From Niabella sp. (GTDB lineage: Bacteria; Bacteroidota; Bacteroidia; Chitinophagales; Chitinophagaceae), in NCBI GenBank assembly GCA_027493055.1, contig JAPUDO010000106.1:1-45827 (forward strand): a stretch of DNA of 45,827 nucleotides, read 5' to 3'. The notes beneath the pieces were generated by a model, which saw nothing but the letters and a program-made list of their open reading frames with translations, ran no database searches and was not told where the DNA came from. The position numbers and the translations under genes were made by a program. Shown here piece after piece: positions 14,752 to 23,355 of this stretch. How positions within the stretch are numbered: position 1 is the stretch's first letter; each line of letters starts with the position of its first letter.

Positions 14752-14786
14752 ATCCTTTAAAATACAATAACTGTATTTTGAAGGAT
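14752..14786. repeat. 15-bp inverted repeat upstream of the Rpn gene
   Basis: ATCCTTTAAAATACA (14752-14766) and TGTATTTTGAAGGAT (14772-14786) pair with one G-T position around a 5-nt loop, 10 nt before the Rpn start. It may be an operator, a DNA target of the nuclease, or a transcript-end hairpin. Confidence 0.6.
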
Positions 14787-14831
14787 GGACGATCTGCAGA
14801 AAAGCAGGTTTTGCTGCTATACTTCGGAACT

Positions 14832-14861
14832 AAAAAAAGAGGCCATTACGGCCTCTTTTAA
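14832..14861 (-). terminator. Terminator of the RND efflux operon
   Basis: AAAAGAGGCC / GGCCTCTTTT is a perfect 10-bp stem with 5-nt loop; on the minus strand it is followed by a T run. It lies 27 nt after the stop of the permease gene. Confidence 0.85.
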
Positions 14862-14887
14862 TATATATAAAGATTAATGGAAATTAT

Positions 14888-17800
14888 TTACAGCCAGCTT
14901 CCTACAAAGGCTTCACTGGCATTAGAGTCGCCTGCCAGTTTCTTTCTTCTTGCTGCTACTTTTCTTCTTTGCTTAAACATGGTTCTTAACATTAGTGGTA
15001 TAAACAGGAAGATCGCAGGTGGAATACCCATAAAAGAGATCCATTTGCCGCCGTACTGCTTCTGCATGGGGCGTTTAAGCCTTTCTGCTATAAGATACAT
15101 GCTAGGTACCATAAACAGCGTCATGAAGAACGCAAATAATAAACCAAAGATAATGGTCCATGAAAGCGGTTTCCAGAAGGTTACATTGTCTCCTCCGAAG
15201 AATATTCTCGGGTTCAGCTCGGAGAACAGGGTAACAAAGTTAATATTGAAGCCTACAGCAAGAGGTATCAGTGCCAGTATAGCTGCCATGGCCGTAAGTA
15301 ATACAGGAATAATACGTGTTTTACCTGCCTGGATTACAGCATCTCTTGTTTTCAATCCCCGTGCTCTCAGCTCATCCGCAAACTCAATTACAAGGATACC
15401 ATTCTTAATTACAATACCTGCCAGCCCCAGGATACCTACGCCGGTCATTACTACCGACACTGTCATGCCTGTTAATGCAAAGCCTAACAATACACCAATA
15501 ATACTGAATACAATTTCTGTAAGGATGATGACAGATTTGCTCATAGAGTTAAACTGCCATACCAGTATCAGCAGTATCAGTCCCATGGCAATGAGCAAGG
15601 CTTTTCCGAGGAAGGCACCTGTTTCTGCCTGCTGCTCACCTTCACCGGTTTGCTTAATAGTTACATCATCGCCGGTTTTCCTGAAGCTTTGAACAGCTTT
15701 TGCAATCTGTGCATTCACTGCCGTAGGCGTGTATCCTGAAAGTACATTGCTTCTTAAAGTAATAACGCGCTTCTGATTTTTACGCTGCACACTTCCTAAA
15801 GTGTTTGTATAGTCTATAGTAACTAATGAACTTATGGGAACACTTTTTACCTGCCCGGTGGCCATATCCCTGAAACGGATATTCATATTCAAAAGGTCGG
15901 TTAGGCTCTTTCGTTGCAGCTCATCGCTGCGTACATAGATCTTATATTCATCCTCACCATCTTTTATTTTGCTGGCTTCATTACCAAACAAGGCCGTACG
16001 CAGCTGCATGCCTATCTGTGCAGAAGAAACTCCTTCGCTTAAAGCACGCTCTCGGTTTACAGTAAGTGAGATCTCGGGGCTGGCAAGGTCTACATTCATT
16101 TTCAATTCCTCTACCCCAGGAACCTGTATGCTGTCTAAATAATTTTTAAGGTCTGATGCCGTTTTGATCATATCATCAAACTGTTCGCTGGCTACTTCAA
16201 TATTGATAGGAGGATCGGTAGGTGGACCGTTTCTTTCCTGTTCAACAGAAACCTCTGCTCCGGGGATATTTTTAATAGCTGCGCGTATTTTATCTAAGTA
16301 GGGCCCGGTTTTTACTCCATGTCTTTTTTCATACTCTACAAAAGATACCTGCACGCGGCCCAGCTCACTGCGCGTGCTCCTGTCTCCACTGTTAGGATCG
16401 GCGGCTCCGACTGCAACGTTGGCGATCACACTTTCTACTACAGGATTGGTTTTGTTTGTAGCATGATCAATATCCAAAGCCTGGTTCACCCTGCTTTCCA
16501 GGTAACGGGTAACGGAATCGGTGTATTCAACATCCGTACCGGTGGGAAGCTTCAGGTACACATAAATAAAGTTGGGATCGGAGCTCGGGAAGAATACTAC
16601 CTGGGTTCTGCCTGTTGCGCTCGAAATACTGAAAACGATAAAAGAGAAAATCAATAATCCGAATGCGCCCACCAGCAACCAAACCGGTCGCCAGCCATTT
16701 ACAGCCCATTTCAGCAGAGACTCATAGTGGTTCATAATCCAGGGCAGCACCTTATTCTGAAAATTATGGATCCAGTCTGTTAAAAAATAAGTGTTCAGTA
16801 CCGTAAGTAAAGCCATACAAAGTGAAAGGTTTCCAACAAAGAAGAATCCACCTCCATTTGGCCTTGCCATAAATCCAAACAAATCAAACAGCACTCCAAT
16901 GATCACCATCACCAAAAATGGTTTGGAGCGGAACACACGGGATTTCTTTTTCTCTGTATGATCTTCAGGATGGTTCATGAAATCCACTGCAAATACCGGG
17001 TTCATGATAAAGGCTACCAGCAATGATGCCGTCAGTGTAAATATCAGCATCAATGGCAGGTACACCATGAACTTACCAATGATTCCCGGCCAGAAAAGCA
17101 GCGGGAAAAACGGAGCCAGCGTAGTAAGCGTACCGGCAAGCACCGGAACAAATACTTCTCCGGCGGCCATCATAGCCGACTTTTGCGAATCTATAGCACC
17201 TCTGGCTTCTACAAATATGCGGTGGGTATTTTCTATTACCACAATAGCATCGTCTACAATGATACCCAATCCAAAAAGGAGGGCAAACAGTACCATGAAG
17301 TTCAGTGTAATACTTCCCCCAATCACAATTTCCCCCAACGGAATGAACATGAAGGCTACAAACATACTCAGCGGTACGCTTAACGCTACAAAGAAGGCGT
17401 TTGTCAGTCCCATAAAGAACATCAGGATGATCAAAACCAGTATAAATCCTATGACAATAGAGTTTACCAGGTCGTTGAATGATGTGCGCGTAGAGATGCT
17501 CTGGTCACCGGTAATAACAACATTCAGATCCTGTGGAAAAATGTCGGCCTTCATTTCTTCGGCTATCTGCTTAACAGCATCGCTGGTTTCAATGAGGTTT
17601 TCGCCTGATCTTTTCACTATGTTCAGTGTTACCACGTTCTTACCATCCAGCCGTGCATAGCTTTCTGTTTCTTTCACGGTATCTTTAATAGTAGCTATAT
17701 CTTTGAGGTAAACAGGACTGCCGCTGGTGTTGCGCAGAATTACTTTTTCAATATCAAAAGCCGTTTTAAACTGGCCTTTTAGCTGCAGGTTTCGCTTCAT

Positions 17801-18511
17801 GTTACCCACCTCAAGCAAACCACCGCTGATGTCCATATTTTCATACTTGATGGCGTTGGATATATCATCGAAGGTGATACCGGCTGACTGCATGCGGGCA
17901 TTATCCACATTTACCTGGAACTCTCTTTCAGGAGCGCCTACCAGGTCTACCCTTGTAATTTGCGGCAGCTCTTCCAGCTTGTCCTGTAATTTATCAGCAT
18001 ACTCCTTTAAGCGCACCCCGTCATAATCGCCGCTCAAATTCACATACATGATGGGCATTTCCGAAAGGCTTACTTCGAGCGCAGTGGGCTCCTGGGTAAG
18101 ATCCGTAGGAAGATCCTGCTTGGCTTTATCAATCGCATCTTTTACTTTCTGCAGGGCTGCGTCCACTTTTACATTGGTGCCAAATTCTACCTGTATGGCG
18201 GAATAGTCCTGTACCGAAGTACTGGTTACTTTGGATATTTTAACCCCAGTGATGCCTTTTATTTGTTTCTCGATAGGCTGTGTTACCAGGTTCTCCATAT
18301 CCTTGGGAGAGTTACCTACGTAAATGGTAGCAATATATACGGTAGGTATTACCACATCCGGAAAACTTTCTTTAGGCAGTGTAACAAAAGTGGTAGCGCC
18401 AAATATAGTTACAAAGAGAATAAGCAGGTACACCGTGGTGCGGTTCTTTACAGCCCATGATGTGGGCTTAAACTCTTTAAATTTTTCAGTGAAATTTTCT
18501 AAAACGCTCAT
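14888..18511 (-). CDS. RND efflux permease (AcrB/HAE1-like)
   Basis: A 1207-residue proton-driven efflux pump of the inner membrane. Visible are the N-terminal helix TTVYLLILFVTIFGATTFVTLPKESFPDV, the periplasmic pore domains, and the transmembrane proton relay (FGLGIIVDDAIVVIENTHRI with two adjacent Asp). The second half repeats the pattern (VMTGVGILGLAGIVIKNGILVIEFADELRARG). It is longer than the usual about 1050 residues: a segment of roughly 90 residues after the first helix bundle adds a hydrophobic pair (FLVMVIIGVLFDLFGFMA, LSLCMALLTVLNTYFL). It is the last gene of a tetR-tolC-hlyD-permease operon; substrates are unknown. Confidence 0.95.
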   Translation of the reverse strand: MSVLENFTEKFKEFKPTSWAVKNRTTVYLLILFVTIFGATTFVTLPKESFPDVVIPTVYIATIYVGNSPKDMENLVTQPIEKQIKGITGVKISKVTSTSVQDYSAIQVEFGTNVKVDAALQKVKDAIDKAKQDLPTDLTQEPTALEVSLSEMPIMYVNLSGDYDGVRLKEYADKLQDKLEELPQITRVDLVGAPEREFQVNVDNARMQSAGITFDDISNAIKYENMDISGGLLEVGNMKRNLQLKGQFKTAFDIEKVILRNTSGSPVYLKDIATIKDTVKETESYARLDGKNVVTLNIVKRSGENLIETSDAVKQIAEEMKADIFPQDLNVVITGDQSISTRTSFNDLVNSIVIGFILVLIILMFFMGLTNAFFVALSVPLSMFVAFMFIPLGEIVIGGSITLNFMVLFALLFGLGIIVDDAIVVIENTHRIFVEARGAIDSQKSAMMAAGEVFVPVLAGTLTTLAPFFPLLFWPGIIGKFMVYLPLMLIFTLTASLLVAFIMNPVFAVDFMNHPEDHTEKKKSRVFRSKPFLVMVIIGVLFDLFGFMARPNGGGFFFVGNLSLCMALLTVLNTYFLTDWIHNFQNKVLPWIMNHYESLLKWAVNGWRPVWLLVGAFGLLIFSFIVFSISSATGRTQVVFFPSSDPNFIYVYLKLPTGTDVEYTDSVTRYLESRVNQALDIDHATNKTNPVVESVIANVAVGAADPNSGDRSTRSELGRVQVSFVEYEKRHGVKTGPYLDKIRAAIKNIPGAEVSVEQERNGPPTDPPINIEVASEQFDDMIKTASDLKNYLDSIQVPGVEELKMNVDLASPEISLTVNRERALSEGVSSAQIGMQLRTALFGNEASKIKDGEDEYKIYVRSDELQRKSLTDLLNMNIRFRDMATGQVKSVPISSLVTIDYTNTLGSVQRKNQKRVITLRSNVLSGYTPTAVNAQIAKAVQSFRKTGDDVTIKQTGEGEQQAETGAFLGKALLIAMGLILLILVWQFNSMSKSVIILTEIVFSIIGVLLGFALTGMTVSVVMTGVGILGLAGIVIKNGILVIEFADELRARGLKTRDAVIQAGKTRIIPVLLTAMAAILALIPLAVGFNINFVTLFSELNPRIFFGGDNVTFWKPLSWTIIFGLLFAFFMTLFMVPSMYLIAERLKRPMQKQYGGKWISFMGIPPAIFLFIPLMLRTMFKQRRKVAARRKKLAGDSNASEAFVGSWL

Positions 18512-18525
18512 TGAGGTTATTTTTG

Positions 18526-18603
18526 AGTTGACGGAGAATAGTTGACAGATGACAGTAAGCAGAGGATAGATATTACTGTCATCTGTCCTCTGCCAACTGT
18601 CAA
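18526..18603. repeat. Two-armed heptad-periodic spacer in the efflux operon
   Basis: First arm: AGTTGAC, GGAGAAT, AGTTGAC, AGATGAC (from 18526). Second arm: CTGTCAT, CTGTCCT, CTGCCAA, CTGTCAA (18576-18603), complementary to the first. It fills the gap between adaptor and permease genes. The TGTCAAC family recurs at 26650. Confidence 0.85.
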
Positions 18604-18604
18604 C

Positions 18605-19816
18605 TTATTGCCCGGGGGTTGTAGTTATTACCTGGCCATCGTATATACTTTGGAAACCTTCAGTGATCAGCTGATCCCCAATGGTAAGGCCGGATTTGAT
18701 TTCCAGCTTATCACCATAGAGCTCTCCGGGAATAACCCTTTTTTTACGGGCAACCAGTTTTTTATTTTCAGTAACAGCTACTAAAACAAATTTTCCCTGC
18801 TGGTCGGTTTGTAATGTATTTACCGGGATAGTGATAGCATCCGGCCTGCTGTAATCTTCGAGCTGCACTTTAGCGATCTGGTTGGCACGGATGGCAGGGT
18901 CAGCAGGTATATTGGCTTCTACATAGAAGCTTCTTGTAGAAGGATCAATCAGTTTACTTACTACTGACACTTTTGTTTTTATTTGCTTATTGTTTGCTTC
19001 GGGCAGTGTAATGGTGATGGGTGTACCTACATTGATCCGTTCCAGGTAGTTTTCCGGAACGTTTACCAGTAAGCGTAAAGCAGAAGTGTTGACTATTGAT
19101 ATCTGAGGACCGGAGACCCCCATTCCTGTAAAGGCTTCACCAATCCTCACGTTTAGCTGATCTATTGTTCCGTCAATATCTGCTGTAACATTTGTAAAGC
19201 TCACTTGCTCCCTTACTGCTCCTGCCTGTGCTTCCACTGCTTTTAACTGGGCGTTCAGCTGGTCTACAGTGGCTTTGGCCTGTATTACCTGCATTTCAGC
19301 TCCTATATTATTATCCCAAAGATTTTTTTGCCGCTGATAAGTTGTATTGGCCAGTTCCAGCTGTGCTTTTACGGTAGCTACCTGTTGCTGGGCCGCAACC
19401 AGTTGCTGACGGGCTATTGCATCATCTAATTTTAAAAGGGTTTGCCCTTTGCGTACCCTGTCACCCTGTTTTACAAAAATGGCACGAACAATGCCACCCT
19501 GCCCGTTACGCGGCGCCACATAAGCATTCTTGCGGGCATCTATTTTTCCCTGCAAATCAATATAATGATCAAAAGCATTGCTGCTGATCTTTTCTACAGA
19601 AACCAGCTTGGCTTTTATATAATTGGGATCCAAAGCTGCAATTTCATCATTCAGGGCATTGATCTGATCTGTAATTTTCTTTTGCTCGCCTTTTAGTTTT
19701 TCCAGCGTTGCTTTCTTATCGTTAAGTGCGCTGTTTTGTTCCTTCTTACCGCCGCCGCAAGAGGCTATGATGGCGGTAAGCGCTACTATTGATGTTAGTT
19801 TTAATATATACTGCAT
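18605..19816 (-). CDS. RND efflux periplasmic adaptor (HlyD/AcrA family), lipoprotein
   Basis: A 403-residue membrane fusion protein linking pump and outer-membrane channel. It has a lipoprotein signal (TAIIASCGGG, Cys20). A short coiled coil near 30-65 precedes the lipoyl/barrel-sandwich segment (YVAPRNGQGGIVRAIFVKQGDRVRKGQTLLKLDD). The main coiled-coil hairpin follows at about 135-200 (ARQQLVAAQQQVATVKAQLELANTTYQRQKNL), then the beta-barrel domain. Second gene from the end of the efflux operon; separated from the permease by a heptad-periodic spacer. Confidence 0.94.
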   Translation of the reverse strand: MQYILKLTSIVALTAIIASCGGGKKEQNSALNDKKATLEKLKGEQKKITDQINALNDEIAALDPNYIKAKLVSVEKISSNAFDHYIDLQGKIDARKNAYVAPRNGQGGIVRAIFVKQGDRVRKGQTLLKLDDAIARQQLVAAQQQVATVKAQLELANTTYQRQKNLWDNNIGAEMQVIQAKATVDQLNAQLKAVEAQAGAVREQVSFTNVTADIDGTIDQLNVRIGEAFTGMGVSGPQISIVNTSALRLLVNVPENYLERINVGTPITITLPEANNKQIKTKVSVVSKLIDPSTRSFYVEANIPADPAIRANQIAKVQLEDYSRPDAITIPVNTLQTDQQGKFVLVAVTENKKLVARKKRVIPGELYGDKLEIKSGLTIGDQLITEGFQSIYDGQVITTTPGQ

Positions 19817-19846
19817 ATTAAGGGGATTTATAGTTAGGATTAAGGC

Positions 19847-19859
19847 CTGCCTGAGGCAG
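19847..19859. repeat. Perfect 13-nt palindrome between adaptor and channel genes
   Basis: CTGCCTGAGGCAG, within the short stretch GCCTGCCTGAGGCAGAC in the 49-nt spacer. Probably a dispersed repeat hairpin. Confidence 0.5.
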
Positions 19860-19865
19860 ACGGAT

Positions 19866-21266
19866 TTAAAGTTTTCCTGTTGCTTTTAAAAAATCAATTC
19901 TTGCAATCACTGCATTATACAATGCGGAGAAATAATTGGTTTGAGCTGACTGTAACTGTACGCGGGCTGCATCAATCTCGATCTGGCTGCCGGTACCTAC
20001 TTCATATTTCTTTTTAGTTTGCTGATACACTCTTTCTGCCAGCGCCATATTTTGTTTCTGGTAGTCCATATCCACAATTGCAGTCTTAAAAGTATTGACA
20101 GCTGATTTTTGCTCCTGGTCTATGTTCAGCTTCAAAGCTTCGATCTGGTTTTGTGTTTGCTTCAGCTTAATGCGGGCCTGCTCTATTTTTGCATTAGTGG
20201 CAAATCCTTTGAAAATAGGAATGTTTAAGTTTAAGGCAATGGAGCTTGCTGTAAACCATTTGCTTTTCCATAAACCTCCAAAAGTATTTTCCATTGCCAT
20301 TTTAGTATAATTGCCTGTTAGCGCAAGGGTTGGGATTTTGCTGTACTGGTAACGTTGTATATCGTATTGATTCAACTTTTCCCCCAACAAAGCCGCCTGG
20401 TAATCCCTGCGCTGTGTATAATCAAAGTTCAGGGCTTCTAGAATGCCTTCTTTTATAGTTTCGTCGGTCAGCTCATCAGTAAGGATCAGCTGATCGGCAA
20501 TGGGCATACCCATTAAAACCTTTAAACCTAAATAACCGTTGTTTATATTATTCAGCACCTGTGTTTTTTGTGATCGCAGGTTAGTGATCTGCACATCCAG
20601 CTTATCAATGTCCAGCTTTTCAGCAAAGCCGTTATCATACATGATTTTGGTATCATGCTTGTTTTTTTCAAGCAGGGCCAGGTTAGAATCCAGCAGTGCA
20701 ATCTGTGTTTTACTAAGTACCAGCTGGTAATACACTTTTGCTACGTTAAGCCTGATTTGTTCTGCAGTTACTTCTGCCGATTTTTCATTATACTCTATCA
20801 GCGCTTTCCTTGCCTGGAGGCCGGTAAATACCTGGCCGTCAAACAATATCTGGTTCAGAGATATACCAGCGTTGGAATTCCATTTGGTGCCAAACTGGGC
20901 GTCTATAAAGCCGTAATCAGCACCGGGATCATATTTTACAGGATTCCCGTCCCCGTCTGTTACGCCTAGTTGCTGAAGGGTAGCAATTACTGCCGGGGAT
21001 AAAAAGTTAGGTAATCTTTGTGTGGCTACATTAGGGTTAAAGGTGGTGGAGCCGAACCCGTTTATCTGCGGATAGGCCATACCGGTTACTTCCCTGTTTA
21101 CCTGCTGCTGTAATTGTATGTTCAGCAATGCATTTTTTACCTGGACATTATTTTTTTCTGCATAATCAAAGGCTTCCTGCAATGAAAATTGATGCACCTG
21201 TTGTGCGAAGCCAGTGCCTGCCCAAAAAAATAAAAGAAGCGAGGTTAATGGTTTAAGTCTTCTCAT
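19866..21266 (-). CDS. TolC family outer-membrane efflux channel
   Basis: A 466-residue outer-membrane efflux protein with a signal peptide (SLLLFFWAGTGFAQ) and two repeats of the OEP helical barrel: SLQEAFDYAEKNNVQVKNALLNIQLQQ near the N-terminus and the matching DIDKLDVQITNLRSQK / KLKQTQNQIEALKLNIDQEQKSAVNTFKTA later, ending QTNYFSALYNAVIARIDFLKATGKL. It forms the exit duct for the RND pump. Its start codon overlaps the stop of the tetR gene by 4 nt (ATGA), showing translational coupling. Confidence 0.95.
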   Translation of the reverse strand: MRRLKPLTSLLLFFWAGTGFAQQVHQFSLQEAFDYAEKNNVQVKNALLNIQLQQQVNREVTGMAYPQINGFGSTTFNPNVATQRLPNFLSPAVIATLQQLGVTDGDGNPVKYDPGADYGFIDAQFGTKWNSNAGISLNQILFDGQVFTGLQARKALIEYNEKSAEVTAEQIRLNVAKVYYQLVLSKTQIALLDSNLALLEKNKHDTKIMYDNGFAEKLDIDKLDVQITNLRSQKTQVLNNINNGYLGLKVLMGMPIADQLILTDELTDETIKEGILEALNFDYTQRRDYQAALLGEKLNQYDIQRYQYSKIPTLALTGNYTKMAMENTFGGLWKSKWFTASSIALNLNIPIFKGFATNAKIEQARIKLKQTQNQIEALKLNIDQEQKSAVNTFKTAIVDMDYQKQNMALAERVYQQTKKKYEVGTGSQIEIDAARVQLQSAQTNYFSALYNAVIARIDFLKATGKL

Positions 21267-21895
21267 ATTTTATTTTTTGCTCTTTTTTCTTTGTATTTAT
21301 TTATTAATCTGATACCTTTTGGAGTGGCAATACCATACAGGAACAGGATGAAAATCTCTTCTTGTAAGGAGGCAAGATCTGTGTTTACCCTGGCAAAAAA
21401 ATCCTGCTGAAAAGGCAGGCTGATACTCTCAATTCTTAAACTGCTTACCAGTGTAACATTAATATCTTCCCTGTATAGCCCGTCCTTTATGCCCCATTCA
21501 ATGCTTGACCTGATGAAGTTGTATAAAAAATCCTGCTTGAACTTTAAGAACTTTCTATACGCTGCCGGATAATATTTCTGCATATCAAAAAGTAATACCG
21601 GGTTGGTCTTCTTCATCAGCTCCGATACGGTTTCTGTGGCTAAAAAACTCTCGTGGATCGCATTCTCTGCTTTCTCCCTGCTGGCCTGGCAATGGGCATT
21701 GTTTGTTTCCAGGAGCATTTCTATAGTGTCTGCAACCAGGGTTTCTTTATCCGCGTAATGCTGATAAAGCGTTTTTTTGCTTATACCAATAGCGTTGGCG
21801 ATATCATCCATGCTCACACTTCTCATCCCGAAACGGATAAAAAGCTCCTTGGCCTTCTCCCTGATCCTTGTTTTGTTATCGATAAGCATTACCAT
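21263..21895 (-). CDS. TetR/AcrR family transcriptional regulator
   Basis: A 210-residue regulator. The N-terminal HTH (about residues 8-55: RIREKAKELFIRFGMRSVSMDDIANAIGISKKTLYQHYADKETLV) is canonical for TetR; the C-terminal 150 residues are the variable ligand-binding domain. It is the first gene of the efflux operon and very likely represses it until an effluxed compound binds. A 9-bp inverted repeat with 10-nt spacer begins 17 nt upstream of the start, in the expected operator position. ATG codons at 21895 and 21889 are both usable. Confidence 0.93.
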   Translation of the reverse strand: MVMLIDNKTRIREKAKELFIRFGMRSVSMDDIANAIGISKKTLYQHYADKETLVADTIEMLLETNNAHCQASREKAENAIHESFLATETVSELMKKTNPVLLFDMQKYYPAAYRKFLKFKQDFLYNFIRSSIEWGIKDGLYREDINVTLVSSLRIESISLPFQQDFFARVNTDLASLQEEIFILFLYGIATPKGIRLINKYKEKRAKNKI

Positions 21896-21911
21896 TGGGC
21901 CGCGAAACTAA

Positions 21912-21939
21912 GGAAACTTTTGTAGGATCCAAAGTTTCC
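21912..21939. promoter_or_regulatory. Predicted TetR operator
   Basis: GGAAACTTT-N10-AAAGTTTCC is a perfect inverted repeat in the promoter region of the tetR-tolC-hlyD-permease operon. Confidence 0.65.
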
Positions 21940-22077
21940 AAGTGTAATTTTTTAGTCAAAAAAACCTTTTCAAAGAAGAACGTTCGTAAAAGTAAAATAC
22001 TTTAAGTGCTGCGGATATTTTTTTAGGTGAACTGCATTTTTTTAAGGGTCAACTGTAATAAAGGTGATCCGTAAAAG

Positions 22078-22695
22078 ATGTTGTATTATCTTGCACAGCA
22101 AATGACCAGACATTTTTCACATATGCCTAAAGACACAGTTTTGAAAACACTTTTCAGGTATTTTGTTCAGGGGCTTATTATACTGGCCCCCATTACTCTT
22201 ACTGCCTATATTTTATATACTGTATTTGACTGGGTGGACGGACTGCTGCGCCCCGCATTGTTTACTATGCCAGGCATAGGCTTCCTGCTCATTGTAGGGT
22301 TCATTATTTTTATTGGCTGGCTAAGCAGTTATTTTATTATGGAAAGTTTGATCAATTTTTTTGATCACTGGCTGGAACGCACCCCGGGCATTAAGCTGAT
22401 TTATAAGGCGATCAAGGATTTTTTCCAGGCTTTTGCGGGGGACAAAAAAAAGTTTACGAAAGCCGTACTGGCCAATGTGTTCAATAATGATGTGTGGATT
22501 GTAGGGTTTTTAACTGATGATGAAATGGATAAGTTTAATATGGGACACGACATGGTTGGCGTGTATGTGCCACAGGCCTATAATTTTGCAGGCCAGCTTT
22601 ATATATTACCAAAAGAAAGGGTGAAACCGATAGAAAATCTCACACCTGGCGATGCTATGAAGTACACAGTTACAGGCGGGGTAGTGGAAAGCTAA
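22078..22695 (+). CDS. DUF502 family membrane protein
   Basis: A 205-residue protein with two N-terminal membrane helices (LFRYFVQGLIILAPITLTAYILYTVFDWV and GIGFLLIVGFIIFIGWLSSYFI) and a cytoplasmic domain with the family sequence RTPGIKLIYKAIKDFFQAFAG and YVPQAYNFAGQLYILPKERVKPI. DUF502 proteins have no established biochemical function. The first ATG is at 22078, but the family usually starts close to the first helix, so ATG 22102 or 22123 may be the real start. It is followed 11 nt later by ubiX, suggesting co-transcription. Confidence 0.88.
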   Translation: MLYYLAQQMTRHFSHMPKDTVLKTLFRYFVQGLIILAPITLTAYILYTVFDWVDGLLRPALFTMPGIGFLLIVGFIIFIGWLSSYFIMESLINFFDHWLERTPGIKLIYKAIKDFFQAFAGDKKKFTKAVLANVFNNDVWIVGFLTDDEMDKFNMGHDMVGVYVPQAYNFAGQLYILPKERVKPIENLTPGDAMKYTVTGGVVES

Positions 22696-22706
22696 AAAAA
22701 ATTAAT

Positions 22707-23288
22707 ATGGAAAAACGCGTTCTGATTGCCATCACCGGGGCCAGCGGCTCTGTTTATCCAGCCCAAATGATCAATAAGCTTTTACAGCTAAAAGATCAGT
22801 GGGAAGCATTATCCGTAGTGGCTACCGATAATGCAATGGAAGTGTGGAAAGTAGAAATGCAAACGCCCTTCATTAAAAGGGAAGAAGTTCAATACTATCA
22901 TAAAAACGACTTTTCGGCGCCTTTTGCATCAGGTAGCGGGCAATATGATACTATGATCATTGCTCCCTGCTCTATGGGAACACTTGGACGTATTGCCGGT
23001 GGGATATCCAATGATTTAATTACAAGAGCTGCAGATGTTATTCTAAAAGAACGCCGCAAGCTGATCTGTGTGGTAAGAGAAACGCCTTACAACCTTATCC
23101 ATATCCGGAACATGGAAGCAGTAACGCTGGCAGGGGGTATTATTTGCCCGGCTACGCCTTCATTTTACAGTGTGCCTAAAACCATAGAGGAGCTTGCTGC
23201 CACTGTTACAGACCGGGTACTTGATCTTGCGGGCTTTGATATCAAGAGCTTTAGATGGGGAGGGAAGAATGATGAATATCAAATGTAA
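22707..23288 (+). CDS. ubiX: Flavin prenyltransferase UbiX
   Basis: A 193-residue flavoprotein that attaches a dimethylallyl group to FMN, giving the prenylated cofactor used by UbiD decarboxylases. Conserved segments are IAITGASGSVYPAQMI at the N-terminus (FMN phosphate binding), APCSMGTLGRIAGGISNDLITRAADVILKERRKL in the middle and RETPYNLIHIRNM near residue 130, all diagnostic. Length is normal. No ubiD gene lies in the window; in this phylum it supplies menaquinone or related pathways (general knowledge). Confidence 0.95.
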   Translation: MEKRVLIAITGASGSVYPAQMINKLLQLKDQWEALSVVATDNAMEVWKVEMQTPFIKREEVQYYHKNDFSAPFASGSGQYDTMIIAPCSMGTLGRIAGGISNDLITRAADVILKERRKLICVVRETPYNLIHIRNMEAVTLAGGIICPATPSFYSVPKTIEELAATVTDRVLDLAGFDIKSFRWGGKNDEYQM

Positions 23289-23310
23289 AATTTTAAATAA
23301 TAAATGCTGA

Positions 23311-23352
23311 ACGTCCTACTCGCTACTTCCTTCTCCCTACTCCCTGTTCACT
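23311..23352. repeat. Heptad-periodic sequence between ubiX and the ABC gene (ACTCCCT units)
   Basis: Six units in register: ACGTCCT, ACTCGCT, ACTTCCT, TCTCCCT, ACTCCCT, GTTCACT. The array lies between convergent genes and ends three nt before the stop of the ABC gene. Only one arm is seen. Same family as the second arm at 11942. Confidence 0.75.
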
Positions 23353-23355
23353 ATA

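Noticed and set aside
14877-15692. Long open frame on the plus strand opposite the RND permease gene
   Set aside because: It is antisense to a clearly conserved permease, with composition typical of a shadow frame and no recognisable domain.
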